64,000 nt of DNA, taken from the NCBI GenBank assembly GCA_037783415.1, contig JAZGTN010000044.1:1497501-1561500 (forward strand), written 5' to 3'. The notes under the pieces were generated by a model that worked only from the letters and a program-made list of their open reading frames with translations, was not told the origin of the DNA and ran no database searches. The position numbers and the translations under genes are program-made. Positions 1-10,882 of this stretch are shown one piece after another. The DNA comes from Leptasterias polaris (Eukaryota > Echinodermata > Asteroidea > Forcipulatida > Asteriidae). Numbering within the stretch: position 1 is the stretch's first letter; each line of letters starts with the position of its first letter.

Positions 1-951
1 CCAGCTATGCCTGTAGGCATACACATAAAAGTTAATGTTAATTCTGCATAAAATATCTTTTTATTCTGGCTGGTCGACAGAAATGTACTTCATCATCAAA
101 TAATTTACCATGTGCCTATTATTACCAGCCTCCTAAAGATGACGAGAGTATACTATTCGAAAATCATTTCAGAGCCAACGCCTCTGGTATGATCATTCTT
201 CCTATTGACTCCCAATTTGTTGCATTAATAGTCATAAAATCAGTGGAATTTGTGTTAAAACAGCCTGAAAAGGGGGTCTATTAAAACATAGACCTTTCAG
301 GTCAGCCATTGTTCCCAATCATTTCCTCCTTTCTGAAGAGCCGTGACTCTTTCAGATGAAACAATTTTTTTTAAACAAATCTTTGGCCCACCACTCGCAG
401 AATACCCAACAAAATAAATTCACACCCCACCATGCAAAGCCTAAAATCTTAACACAACCTATTACCAGTGAACAATTTTTCTAATTTATTTAAAGGCACA
501 GTACACGTTTGGTAATGACTCTGAAAATTAATGGCAATAAAAACTTACTTGGTAGGCCCTAAGAAGTACAGCAGCTTTGGGTAGTATAATGATTTTTGAG
601 AAACTTTTGTTTTCGAAGTACTACGGTTATGGAAAAATATATCACTTTTTATTCCCCCAAATTTGAATCTGAGAAGCGTTTCTGTCAGAAACGCTTCTCA
701 GACTGTGTGTTCCTATGGTATGGGGAATATTCTTCCTGCGTGGAAATATTCGCTCCGGTTTTTCGGTGATATCTCAAAAACGCGACCACCTTTTGAAGTG
801 AAATTTTCACAGGTTAGTTTTATTGTATGTACCTGCATTTATATAGGATTAACACAATCAGTAGGCTCCAATTACCAAACGTATGCAGCACCTTTAAACC
901 ACTACTGAAAACCTACAGAAGAGATTAATTGACAAAATTTGACAAACTTAC
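1..951 (-). other. Part of intron 1 of ATP1B paralog A
   Basis: On the minus strand this stretch follows the splice donor of the exon at 952-1138, so it is the beginning of intron 1 of paralog A; exon 2 must lie left of the window. Apart from the MITE at 494-893, bases 1-489 show no coding or repeat signal I recognise. Confidence 0.7.
494..893. mobile_element. TTAA-flanked MITE (piggyBac-type target site)
   Basis: The ends are inverted repeats: AGGCACAGTACACGTTTGG at the left and CCAAACGTATGCAGCACCT at the right. TTAA abuts both ends (490-493 and 894-897), the target duplication typical of piggyBac elements. It has the same ends as the element at 23029-23396, so it belongs to a dispersed non-autonomous family. 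It has no coding capacity and lies inside intron 1 of paralog A. Confidence 0.75.
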
Positions 952-1138
952 CACAGCTTGCGCCAGTTCTTCCAATAAACTCTTTCTTTTCAGAATTCCA
1001 GATAAATGTATGAAATTTGTGAAACTCATCATTTATCGTTCTGAGGAGGGGCTTTTTGGGCTGCACCCCATCAGACCTTTTTGCTGCTGGTGGCTCGTCA
1101 ACTCTTGCTGCCGGTACGACTTCAATTTGCTCCGCCAT
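952..1138 (-). CDS. ATP1B: Na+/K+-ATPase beta subunit paralog A, first coding exon (partial gene)
   Basis: This is the first coding exon of a minus-strand beta-subunit gene; the rest lies beyond the left edge. It encodes 62 residues plus one base and ends in phase 1 at a strong donor (G|GTAAGT read on the minus strand). Residues about 46-60, FIWNSEKKEFIGRTG, are the hallmark cytoplasmic motif just before the transmembrane helix of Na,K-ATPase beta chains. The chosen ATG sits in a good context (AAAATGG). Compared with paralog B, whose tail before the WNSE motif is 25 residues, this one has a longer N-terminal tail of about 46 residues rich in Pro, Ala and Lys (EPPAAKR, PKKPLL). The usual SWG before the membrane segment reads SCG here. 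Transcription is divergent from paralog B, 12.6 kb away. Beta subunits are type II membrane proteins that escort the alpha subunit to the plasma membrane. Confidence 0.88.
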
Positions 1139-1671
1139 TTTAACCTAGTCTCTTCTTTGAATGACTTTGCTTGATTGTTCTGAAACATGTAAAGGTTATA
1201 CTATTTTTGTCGACGTTCTTCCGTTAAAAATTCCATCTTTAAAGTGACACTCTTTTCCCAGCCCAAACACATAATATTAATGCCAGAATTTATGAAAACA
1301 GAATGCTAAAAATCTCTGCATGGATAGCTCTTTGGTATCACTGTTATACAGGCAAAGTGTTATCACAACAGTATGTCTTTATGGTATTTGTTGTACCTTT
1401 GTGAACAACAACAACATTAGAGACGCCCTCTTTAATCAAACTTATACCACGCTTCCTTATCTCAAACGGACATGATTTTAGCATTGAGCAATCCGTGTTC
1501 TATGCGGCGAGCAGGGTGTGCAGAGTTTCCAACAAAAGAGGGCGCTACGCAAGAATGCTTTTTTTTTTTTTTTTAGTTTGCAGAATTATTCATGTAGCCT
1601 AGTCGTGTTCAAAAACTTGTTCTGTGAACATGTTCTCGTGAAAATGTACTTCACTAGATAATACTCTGATG
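1139..1671. other. Upstream region of paralog A
   Basis: This is 5' of the paralog A start codon and should contain its 5' UTR or promoter. I see no clear TATA box or conserved site. A T-run lies near 1560-1574. No genes or repeats were recognised. Confidence 0.4.
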
Positions 1672-1739
1672 ATACTCATGTTAGTTATGAATGGGAGTAA
1701 TGTTCATTGAGAAAATAATTGTCTTGAAGGACTCTGTCC

Positions 1740-2059
1740 ATAATTACGGAAGCAAAGTGCTGCCACATGAACAAAATAAACTCCCGCTCTTACGTACACC
1801 TTAATTTTCGTGTACGTACACGATAATTATCGTGTACGTACATGGTAATTATCGTGTACATACATTACAATTATTGAGAGTACATGGTAATTACCGTGTA
1901 TGTACCTGTACATTATAATTATCGTGTACTTACATTATAATTATCGTGTACGTACATGACAATTAACGCGTACGTTCGTGATAGTTATTATGTACGTACA
2001 TGATAAGAGCGGGATTTTTTTTATTCATGTGGCGGCAGTACGCTTCCGTACATAATTAT
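1740..2059. mobile_element. Foldback MITE with internal palindromic repeats (copy A)
   Basis: Long imperfect terminal inverted repeats begin ATAATTACGGAAGC and end CTTCCGTACATAATTAT, and share CTGCCACATGAA and CCCGCTCTTA blocks. The centre is a run of short palindromic units built from ATAATTATCGTGTACGTACA. It has no ORF. The second copy is at 5030-5349. Confidence 0.75.
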
Positions 2060-2110
2060 CCATAACGAATCTAATCTAATCTAATCATCTATTGTTAGTG
2101 CGCCACATAC

Positions 2111-2276
2111 AATAGATCGATCCATTAAGCCCCGCCTCCTTACGAGTTGACCAATCACAGCCGCGAAACCCGATCACCATTAGTGCAAAGATCACCAAAC
2201 GGCTCAAATGGTGATCAGATTTCGCGGTTGTGATTGGTCAATGAGAAATGGGCGTGGCTTAATGGATCGGTGTATT
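2111..2276. mobile_element. Short palindromic MITE (copy A)
   Basis: Inverted ends are AATAGATCGATCCATTAAGC on the left and GGCTTAATGGATCGGTGTATT-like on the right. The body has a second inverted pair, ACCAATCACAGCCGCGAAA versus TTTCGCGGTTGTGATTGGT, so the whole element folds on itself. Sister copies are at 5401-5566 and 29521-29686. Confidence 0.8.
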
Positions 2277-2380
2277 ACCTCAGCACACTGAACACTTACA
2301 TAGTAATGTTAAAAAGGTACAAAGAGACAGTTAAAAATTAAAGTAAACAACGACATCCATAATAAGAACGAAACAAATGC

Positions 2381-2413
<33 letters not shown>

Positions 2414-2415
2414 TA
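2381..2415. repeat. (ATT)n microsatellite, copy A
   Basis: A run of about ten TTA units; the duplicate is at about 5671-5705. Confidence 0.9.
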
Positions 2416-3120
2416 TTCAGCCAAAACATTTAAAATACAAACATGTACATACAAAGTAAGAAATGTCACACATCAAGGACAGTCAAGCTTCAAGATGAAA
2501 TGATAAATTGTATAACAAAAACCAATCAAAAAGACTAGATGTATAGAGGTACAGTAGGTATGAACGAGATGAGGAAGAGATGGGGTTTTGGGATGAGGAA
2601 TGTATAGAAGGGGAGCGGATTGGGGGGGGGGGGGGGGGAGTGGGAGGGAGTTCAACAAGCAGAGTAAAGACAATCCAATCTAAGATGGCCAGGATGAACA
2701 AAAGTGATGACTCAAAAGCATGTTCATCCAATCCTAGGTTGGTAACAAGAAATAATTTTTCAAACAAAAATTATACCTATAAAATACAAGTGATATGAGA
2801 AGTTAAAAATAAATCTGGAATTTAAAAATGCTATAATTGAGGGTAATATATATGAATGCATATTGTCTTTATTATTATAATGAATTCAAATGTAAATATA
2901 AAAGTAGCATAAATAAAATAAAATAAATCAGTAAGAAACACAATTAGTGATAAACAAGTAAGCAATGCAACATACAAACGAGCTGAAAAGTGTTTTCACC
3001 AATGACAGACTATTGCACCCCCCCCCCTCCCTCCCCAAGACACACATAATTTCTCTGCAACTCTTTTCTAACTTCTCACAAATTTGGGGTACACATCTAT
3101 GGTGGCCCTGAAGGGACATC

Positions 3121-3528
3121 GCACATCGCAAATATCTTTGCAAATATTTGCGATGTCGCAAATATTATCGCAAATATTATCGATAATATTTGCGACGTCG
3201 CAAATATTATCGATAATATTATCGATAATATTTGCGACGTCGCAAATATTATTGCAAATATTTGCGACGTCGCAAATATTATCGCAAATATCTTTGCAAA
3301 TATTTGCGACTTCGCAAATATTATCGCAAATATCTTTGCAAATATTTGCGACGTCGCAAATATTATCGATAATATTATCGATAATATTTGCGAAATATTA
3401 TCGATAATATTTGCAATAATATTTGCGACGTCGCAAATATTATCGATAATATTATCGATAATATTTGCGACGTCGCAAATATTATTGCATACTTTATCGC
3501 ATACTTCGTCGCATAGTTTGCATATTTG
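3121..3528. repeat. Palindromic CGCAAATATT satellite array, copy A
   Basis: About 400 bp made almost only of the words CGCAAATATT, ATCGATAATATT and TTTGCGACGT. These concatenate into nested palindromes such as ATTATCGATAAT and GCGACGTCGC. Both strands stay open in several frames only because of the repeat's composition. Copy B is 119 bp shorter, and a third, inverted array is at 12931-13285. Confidence 0.9.
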
Positions 3529-4207
3529 TGGTGGATATTTTTTCAAGAGCCTAGATGGTCTTAAGGTTGTTTGGGTTCCAGCCTTCATTCCTTTAACGTG
3601 TACACGCGGGTGGATAGTCGGATACAGTCTGCTCTGCGCCGTGTGTGTGTACATGTCAAATGCACTGAGATTGAGAATGATATGAAGGGAGATGTTGACA
3701 TCCGTGGTCGTTTTTTGATGAATCTCAACCAAAAAAGGCATCAAGTCAACAAGATCAGCATTATGCCACCTTCAAAAGGATCAGTGGTGAGGATTGTTAA
3801 TTAATGTTGTGTAGTTACGATAATCGGTTGTCCGTCCAGAGCAGAGGGGATGGCTCAGTCAAGGTCCTTTCTCTATATAGAATAGTAGTACTACGTACTA
3901 CGGTACATGGAGTCTGGACCTCCTTGGAAAGTATAAAAACTAGGCCACCAGGCAGGACCCAATTTCATAAAGCTGTTTAGCAGAAAATACTGCTTGGAAA
4001 ATGTACTATTTGCTTAGCAAAATTTAGTAGGGTACCAGTCGCAACTATGTTAACTTTATGGAATACACTGGCAGTAGCTAACCTGTTTGTTTCTGTTTAG
4101 CAAAGTGTTTGTGCTTAACACTTTTTTTGACAGGCTTGATGAAATTTGGCCCAGGACTCGAGTCAATACATACGGCAGGTACCGATAAATAGTCAGGTAG
4201 TCGTTGC

Positions 4208-4265
4208 GATAATCGTAATCCACCATCCTCCCGACGGTCGGAGAGGTTGGTGGGTTACGATTATC
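4208..4265. repeat. Hairpin-forming inverted repeat (copy A)
   Basis: GATAATCGTAATCCACCA is followed by its near-perfect inverse TGGTGGGTTACGATTATC, with an inner arm CCGACGGTCGG. The copy in B is at 7376-7433. The diverged copy near 12041-12097 was split by an insertion. Confidence 0.8.
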
Positions 4266-4760
4266 ACAACTAAACGCTGTACCAAGTACGAAGTAGGGCC
4301 CAAGTGTCTTGTTTTTAAATTGAACTGCAAAATTAATGTAATGAGCAAACACCCCCCCCCCCCCCTAAAAAAATAAAAAACATTACCCCTCTTACCTGAC
4401 CCTTGGTTCGGGTATAATTGACTGTTGGATTAGATCATTTATACAACTCAAGACAACACTAACCATAAAAGCTGTACTAACAGATTTTTCCAAAACATTG
4501 TGATCTTCGTCACAATTGTCGAGACTGTTACAGAAAAATAGTTGCGACTCATCTTTTTCAGATTTTGACTTCTTACAGAACCCAAATGTGTGTGTGGGGG
4601 GGATCTCCTATGGGTTGTTGGACTGGACAAATCAGAAGAGTATATTTCCACCCTTACTATGTACATGATTTCTTCAAAATGGGAAAACTTTGCGTTAACA
4701 AAAATTGACATGAACTTAACAGTTACCTGATTTGTTATTCTTCTACTACTTTGTTTGCAG

Positions 4761-4938
4761 AAAATATCGCAATGTTGAATACCAGCAAGTTGTCAGATGG
4801 TGTTGGGGCTACCTCGGAAGGTTCAACAGAGTGCCACTTCCTTCATGTACATGTATAATGGATGCCATCCGAACGATGTACCCCAATGGACAAAAGGATT
4901 TTTGTACCTCCACCACCACTAGACTAAAAGTAATTTAA
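4761..4938 (+). pseudogene. Orphan terminal exon of a P2RX7_C-domain protein (copy A)
   Basis: A good acceptor (TTTGTTTGCAG) precedes an open stretch that encodes KYRNVEYQQVVRWCWGYLG, then LPSC, then IRTMYPNGQ, and stops at 4938. The order (K/R)YR..xY, W.WG, LPSC, IR..(F/Y)P..(G) is that of the end of the zinc-binding C-terminal domain of P2X7 receptors, which is widespread as a stand-alone domain in invertebrates (family knowledge). The usual upstream cysteine-rich part is not seen in the preceding 3 kb, so this looks like a lone captured or stranded last exon rather than a complete gene. An AATAAA-like A-rich stretch follows the stop. The identical exon is at 7926-8103. Confidence 0.6.
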
Positions 4939-5029
4939 AAAAAATAAAAAAAATATTGCCAATACTCATGTTAGTTATGAATGGGAGTAATGTTCATTGA
5001 GAAAATAATTGTCTTGAAGGACTCTGTCC

Positions 5030-5349
5030 ATAATTACGGAAGCAAAGTGCTGCCACATGAACAAAATAAACTCCCGCTCTTACGTACACCTTAATTTTCG
5101 TGTACGTACACGATAATTATCGTGTACGTACATGGTAATTATCGTGTACATACATTACAATTATTGAGAGTACATGGTAATTACCGTGTATGTACCTGTA
5201 CATTATAATTATCGTGTACTTACATTATAATTATCGTGTACGTACATGACAATTAACGCGTACGTTCGTGATAGTTATTATGTACGTACATGATAAGAGC
5301 GGGATTTTTTTTATTCATGTGGCGGCAGTACGCTTCCGTACATAATTAT
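5030..5349. mobile_element. Foldback MITE (copy B)
   Basis: Duplicate of 1740-2059, with the same terminal inverted repeats and palindromic ATAATTATCGTGTACGTACA core. Confidence 0.75.
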
Positions 5350-5400
5350 CCATAACGAATCTAATCTAATCTAATCATCTATTGTTAGTGCGCCACATAC

Positions 5401-5566
5401 AATAGATCGATCCATTAAGCCCCGCCTCCTTACGAGTTGACCAATCACAGCCGCGAAACCCGATCACCATTAGTGCAAAGATCACCAAACGGCTCAAATG
5501 GTGATCAGATTTCGCGGTTGTGATTGGTCAATGAGAAATGGGCGTGGCTTAATGGATCGGTGTATT
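5401..5566. mobile_element. Short palindromic MITE (copy B)
   Basis: Duplicate of 2111-2276, with inverted AATAGATCGATCCATTAAGC-type ends. Confidence 0.8.
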
Positions 5567-5670
5567 ACCTCAGCACACTGAACACTTACATAGTAATGTT
5601 AAAAAGGTACAAAGAGACAGTTAAAAATTAAAGTAAACAACGACATCCATAATAAGAACGAAACAAATGC

Positions 5671-5703
<33 letters not shown>

Positions 5704-6407
5704 TATTCAGCCAAAACATTTAAAATACAAACATGTACATACAAAGTAAGAAATGTCACACATCAAGGACAGTCAAGCTTCAAGATGAAATGATAAATTG
5801 TATAACAAAAACCAATCAAAAAGACTAGATGTATAGAGGTACAGTAGGTATGAACGAGATGGGGAAGAGATGGGGTTTTGGGATGAGGAATGTATAGAAG
5901 GGGAGCGGATTGGGGGGGGGGGGGAGTGGGAGGGAGTTCAACAAGCAGAGTAAAGACAATCCAATCTAAGATGGCCAGGATGAACAAAAGTGATGACTCA
6001 AAAGCATGTTCATCCAATCCTAGGTTGGTAACAAGAAATAATTTTTCAAACAAAAATTATACCTATAAAATACAAGTGATATGAGAAGTTAAAAATAAAT
6101 CTGGAATTTAAAAATGCTATAATTGAGGGTAATATATATGAATGCATATTGTCTTTATTATTATAATGAATTCAAATGTAAATATAAAAGTAGCATAAAT
6201 AAAATAAAATAAATCAGTAAGAAACACAATTAGTGATAAACAAGTAAGCAATGCAACATACAAACGAGCTGAAAAGTGTTTTCACCAATGACAGACTATT
6301 GCACCCCCCCCCCCTCCCTCCCCAAGACACACATAATTTCTCTGCAACTCTTTTCTAACTTCTCACAAATTTGGGGTACACATCTATGGTGGCCCTGAAG
6401 GGACATC

Positions 6408-6696
6408 GCACATCGCAAATATCTTTGCAAATATTTGCGATGTCGCAAATATTATCGCAAATATTATCGATAATATTTGCGACGTCGCAAATATTATTGC
6501 AAATATTTGCGACGTCGCAAATATTATCGCAAATATCTTTGCAAATATTTGCGACGTCGCAAATATTATCGCAAATATCTTTGCAAATATTTGCGACGTC
6601 GCAAATATTATCGATAATATTATCGATAATATTTGCGACGTCGCAAATATTATTGCATACTTTATCGCATACTTCGTCGCATAGTTTGCATATTTG
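6408..6696. repeat. Palindromic CGCAAATATT satellite array, copy B (contracted)
   Basis: Same words and flanks as 3121-3528, but 289 bp instead of 408. The flanks are otherwise nearly unchanged, so the array contracted or expanded after the tandem duplication. Confidence 0.9.
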
Positions 6697-7375
6697 TGGT
6701 GGATATTTTTTCAAGAGCCTAGATGGTCTTAAGGTTGTTTGGGTTCCAGCCTTCATTCCTTTAACGTGTACACGCGGGTGGATAGTCGGATACAGTCTGC
6801 TCTGCGCCGTGTGTGTGTACATGTCAAATGCACTGAGATTGAGAATGATATGAAGGGAGATGTTGACATCCGTGGTCGTTTTTTGATGAATCTCAACCAA
6901 AAAAGGCATCAAGTCAACAAGATCAGCATTATGCCACCTTCAAAAGGATCAGTGGTGAGGATTGTTAATTAATGTTGTGTAGTTACGATAATCGGTTGTC
7001 CGTCCAGAGCAGAGGGGATGGCTCAGTCAAGGTCCTTTCTCTATATAGAATAGTAGTACTACGTACTACGGTACATGGAGTCTGGACCTCCTTGGAAAGT
7101 ATAAAAACTAGGCCACCAGGCAGGACCCAATTTCATAAAGCTGTTTAGCAGAAAATACTGCTTGGAAAATGTACTATTTGCTTAGCAAAATTTAGTAGGG
7201 TACCAGTCGCAACTATGTTAACTTTATGGAATACACTGGCAGTAGCTAACCTGTTTGTTTCTGTTTAGCAAAGTGTTTGTGCTTAACACTTTTTTTGACA
7301 GGCTTGATGAAATTTGGCCCAGGACTCGAGTCAATACATACGGCAGGTACCGATAAATAGTCAGGTAGTCGTTGC

Positions 7376-7433
7376 GATAATCGTAATCCACCATCCTCCC
7401 GACGGTCGGAGAGGTTGGTGGGTTACGATTATC
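7376..7433. repeat. Hairpin-forming inverted repeat (copy B)
   Basis: Duplicate of the hairpin at 4208-4265. Confidence 0.8.
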
Positions 7434-7925
7434 ACAACTAAACGCTGTACCAAGTACGAAGTAGGGCCCAAGTGTCTTGTTTTTAAATTGAACTGCAAAA
7501 TTAATGTAATGAGCAAACACCCCCCCCCCCTAAAAAAATAAAAAACATTACCCCTCTTACCTGACCCTTGGTTCGGGTATAATTTACTGTTGGATTAGAT
7601 CATTTATACAACTCAAGACAACACTAACCATAAAAGCTGTACTAACAGATTTTTCCAAAACATTGTGATCTTCGTCACAATTGTCGAGACTGTTACAGAA
7701 AAATAGTTGCGACTCATCTTTTTCAGATTTTGACTTCTTACAGAACCCAAATGTGTGTGTGGGGGGGATCTCCTATGGGTTGTTGGACTGGACAAATCAG
7801 AAGAGTATATTTCCACCCTTACTATGTACATGATTTCTTCAAAATGGGAAAACTTTGCGTTAACAAAAATTGACATGAACTTAACAGTTACCTGATTTGT
7901 TATTCTTCTACTACTTTGTTTGCAG

Positions 7926-8103
7926 AAAATATCGCAATGTTGAATACCAGCAAGTTGTCAGATGGTGTTGGGGCTACCTCGGAAGGTTCAACAGAGTGCC
8001 ACTTCCTTCATGTACATGTATAATGGATGCCATCCGAACGATGTACCCCAATGGACAAAAGGATTTTTGTACCTCCACCACCACTAGACTAAAAGTAATT
8101 TAA
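7926..8103 (+). pseudogene. Orphan terminal exon of a P2RX7_C-domain protein (copy B)
   Basis: Duplicate of 4761-4938 with the same acceptor, the same open frame (WCWGYLG, LPSC, IRTMYP) and the same stop. The intact frame in both copies reflects recent duplication rather than independent constraint. Confidence 0.6.
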
Positions 8104-8127
8104 AAAAAATAAAAAAAATATTGCCAA

Positions 8128-9800
8128 TCTTATTGTATGAGTTCCTCATCTCACCTGAATTTAGGGTGGGTAATGTGTTATTTATAGCCGCTATAGTTGG
8201 TGAAATGTTTGTAAATGCTCCCAAATGAGATTCAAAAGTTAGACGGCTAGACGCACAAATAATTTGTCAAACATATAGCCCATGCTGTTGTGTCTCTCAC
8301 TGGTTTGTATTCACACTACATATTACATACATGGAAGTTTTACGGTAAAGAGGCTTCAAAAGGGGAACTTTTTTGAGAACCACAATCTTGGATAAAAATC
8401 TGTAAACATTTGGTTCACTGAGATGGGATGGATGTCATTACAAGAACATCGCTATAATCCGGTGAGGTTTGTGGTAACACCAACACACCATGTGAATGAT
8501 CTCTTTGTGGTGGTCCTGAAAAGAAATGGTGGTTTCACAACTTGATGTTTTGATCAGTATGCATGAAGTTCGTCTTCATGAAGTTGTCAAACCACCACTG
8601 CTCAAAAGAAATTTTACACATGTCACTGCAAACCTCACCTGATTGCACTTCCACCATGCAAAGTTTAAATTATACTTAAATTCTAGAATATGTTCAGCTA
8701 GTCTGGTGCATAGTTTTCAGGATTGAGGATACAAACATGGTGGCCTCCATTTACTATAAATTTTTAGATGATCAACGAGTAAATGACAATAAACACTTTT
8801 AATGTACACACATCAGTCTTTATGAGTATTATTTTATTTCAAAGTACCCCTCTTCAGTTTCAATTGAAAGCAGCTTATTTAAAAGAGAATGTTGCTAACC
8901 CTTTTTGAATAATTAAAGACATTCTAAACAACCACCTTACATACACAAAGCAGTATTTTATAAATTAAAAGTATTATTTAATGTCAAGAATTAATTTAAA
9001 TAACACTACCCATTTATTAGAATAGTTGACCTCCCCTTTGTAGTTTCAAATTTGAGGCATTAAAAAGGAAATATTGCCAAACTAATTCTTTGCGTTGCTT
9101 ACTCGTCTTGCATTAAAAGACCACCTTATCAAAAATGATCAGCTCAATTAAGAAAATGTAAACAAAAAGTACAAATTACAGTCAACACTAGCAAGTTAGG
9201 TTTTCTGGCAACTTGTAAACAAAGACGTGTAATTGATGTTTTGTGTTTGCCCTGGATGAAAACACATTACACATGAAATGTTTTCTCACTGTGAATACTC
9301 CAACTCCTCTGTTTCCCTCCCCAAACAACTCCTGTACTTCACCATGCAATAAGCACAAACTAGGGCTGCTCATTAATTTTACACAGCAAACAAAATTAAT
9401 ATTTAAAACAATAATAATAATAACAAATAATTATACATGTACTCAATAAAACCCTACATTTAAATTACCTGATGTGGTTGTGGTCAAATAAAAGTTACAT
9501 AAACGTCTCATAAGATAATAAAGGTGTACAGAAATATGTACAATGTGATCAACAAGGTAAACAATCCAAAATGGCTTGCTGAATTAATCATAGTGACCAT
9601 CAGAAATATTCCTCTGCATGTACAATAAGGTATTTAAGCAAACTATCTCAAATGTATCTCCTCAATACATGTATTAGGATGACAAAAGAGACTTTGTTTT
9701 CATTTAATTTATTCTGGTTGTGAAGCCAAGGACTCTCAGAAAAGCGAACGAAATCAATGTACTAGCAAATAACCAAATGGAAAAAAAGACAAGGAAGTTT
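8128..9800. other. AT-rich intergenic stretch, nothing recognised
   Basis: No exon with convincing splice sites, RNA gene or repeat that I recognise. A short inverted pair around CTTCATGAAG lies near 8560-8585. Confidence 0.5.
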
Positions 9801-9804
9801 CAAT

Positions 9805-9958
9805 TTTAGATGCGGGAGGAAAACCCATGCAGTCGGGTAGGGACTGAAAACCCAATCCACATAGTGCCCCCAGCAGGATTCGAACCTGAGTCCTACAGGT
9901 GAAAGGTGAGGAAAGATACCTCTACACCAACCCAACCACCTCATTGAAACGGGGGATA
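9805..9958 (-). mobile_element. tRNA-derived SINE (type 2)
   Basis: On the minus strand a Pol III-like head (GGTTGGTGTAGAGGTA as A box and GGTTCGAATCC as B box) is followed by a body with GTGGATTGGGTTTTCAGTCC. It differs from the more common SINE elsewhere in this window. No proper cloverleaf or anticodon can be assigned, so it is not a tRNA gene. Confidence 0.7.
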
Positions 9959-10029
9959 GTTTAATTTTCATTATCGCATTGTTTTCCTATTTTCTCTTTA
10001 CCACAATTTGGGGCAGTACTGATTTGGGG

Positions 10030-10490
10030 TCACTTTCTGTCCCGCTTGCCTTCATCACCAATCACCGCCTTCTCCCCAGACTCCTCCTGAATTGTTGACC
10101 CTTGTCCCTTCTTTGAACAACCATCATCGGCCTTTGTTCTTTTATTAGACTTCTTCCCAGTTGTGCTCTTCCTTCTTATTGAAGAATCATCACCTTCTTC
10201 AGTTAATACTTTTCTTCTCTTCAGATGTTGTCTCGCTCTTCCCAGCCTGCTCTGTGTTTCTTGGACATCTTCAATGCCAGGTTTAGGTTGAGGTCTGCCA
10301 ACAGGTTCAGTTATTAAATTAAACCTTGACACAAAACTTTCCCCAGCAGTGTCCTTGTCTGGTCTTGTTACCGTGCTTGAATGATAGGGGGCCAGGATTG
10401 CAAACGCTGAAGAAAATTGGACTTTATGTTTTCTCACCTTGCTGATAAAGGAGCACTGTCGCCTTGATGACTCTCTTTGCATAATCTGAA
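10030..10490 (-). CDS. Possible terminal exon of an unidentified gene (basic, Lys/Ser-rich)
   Basis: A 150-residue open frame on the minus strand, longer than most in this AT-rich window. It begins just after a plausible acceptor (GAATAATTTCAG at about 10490-10500) and ends at a stop at 10030. The product is strongly basic and low in complexity toward the C-terminus (KRRKV, RRKST, KKSNKRTK, DEGKRDRK), resembling a disordered nuclear-protein tail with possible bipartite localisation signals. An internal donor-like AAG|GTGAGA occurs 45 nt after the acceptor, so a short exon is also possible. I do not recognise the family, and no neighbouring exon is secure. Confidence 0.35.
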
Positions 10491-10850
10491 ATTATTCAGA
10501 ATATGAAGTAACATCAATTATGAAATATTTCTCATTGAATAGATTCTTGTAAACCTGAATAACCAATATTCATTATAGGTCATTCTTTGCTCATTAAAAC
10601 CTTGTGGCTGCTCAAAGGAACATAGCTTCAATGGCTTGAGGTTCTCAGACAATAACCACCATACAGGGCTAAGACAGTGTTGTTCTAATTGTATGGGGAT
10701 TAAAAGGATTAGGACATGGTGCTCCTGTCATAAAACTGATCATTATCACAGGAAATGATTATTGATTTTTTTTTTTCACTTAACTGGGAATTTACTATAA
10801 ATTTGAAGTGTTTTAAGTATTCTGAAACATGTCAGAAGTTATGTTTTCAA

Positions 10851-10882
<32 letters not shown>

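Larger units (their letters stand above)
1672..4961. repeat. Direct tandem duplication, copy A (3.29 kb)
   Basis: The sequence starting ATACTCATGTTAGTTATG at 1672 recurs at 4962, and everything between is repeated in the same order. Outside homopolymer lengths and the palindromic array, I saw only isolated substitutions when reading the copies against each other (for example GATGAGGAAG versus GATGGGGAAG near 2570/5860, and AATTGACTG versus AATTTACTG near 4419/7580). The duplication is therefore very recent, or an assembly duplication. Confidence 0.93.
4962..8127. repeat. Direct tandem duplication, copy B (3.17 kb)
   Basis: This is the second copy of the unit at 1672-4961, joined directly at TTGCCAA|TACTCATG. 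It is shorter mainly because the palindromic array has lost about 119 bp and some G/C homopolymers are shorter. It ends at TTGCCAAT near 8127, where sequence diverges from the copy A/B junction. Confidence 0.93.

Noticed and set aside
3097..3744. Long open frames on both strands across the palindromic array (up to 215 codons)
   Set aside because: They consist of reiterated IFATSQIL or ICDVANI repeats produced by the satellite words; the same happens on both strands and at 6355-6912 and 12783-13392.
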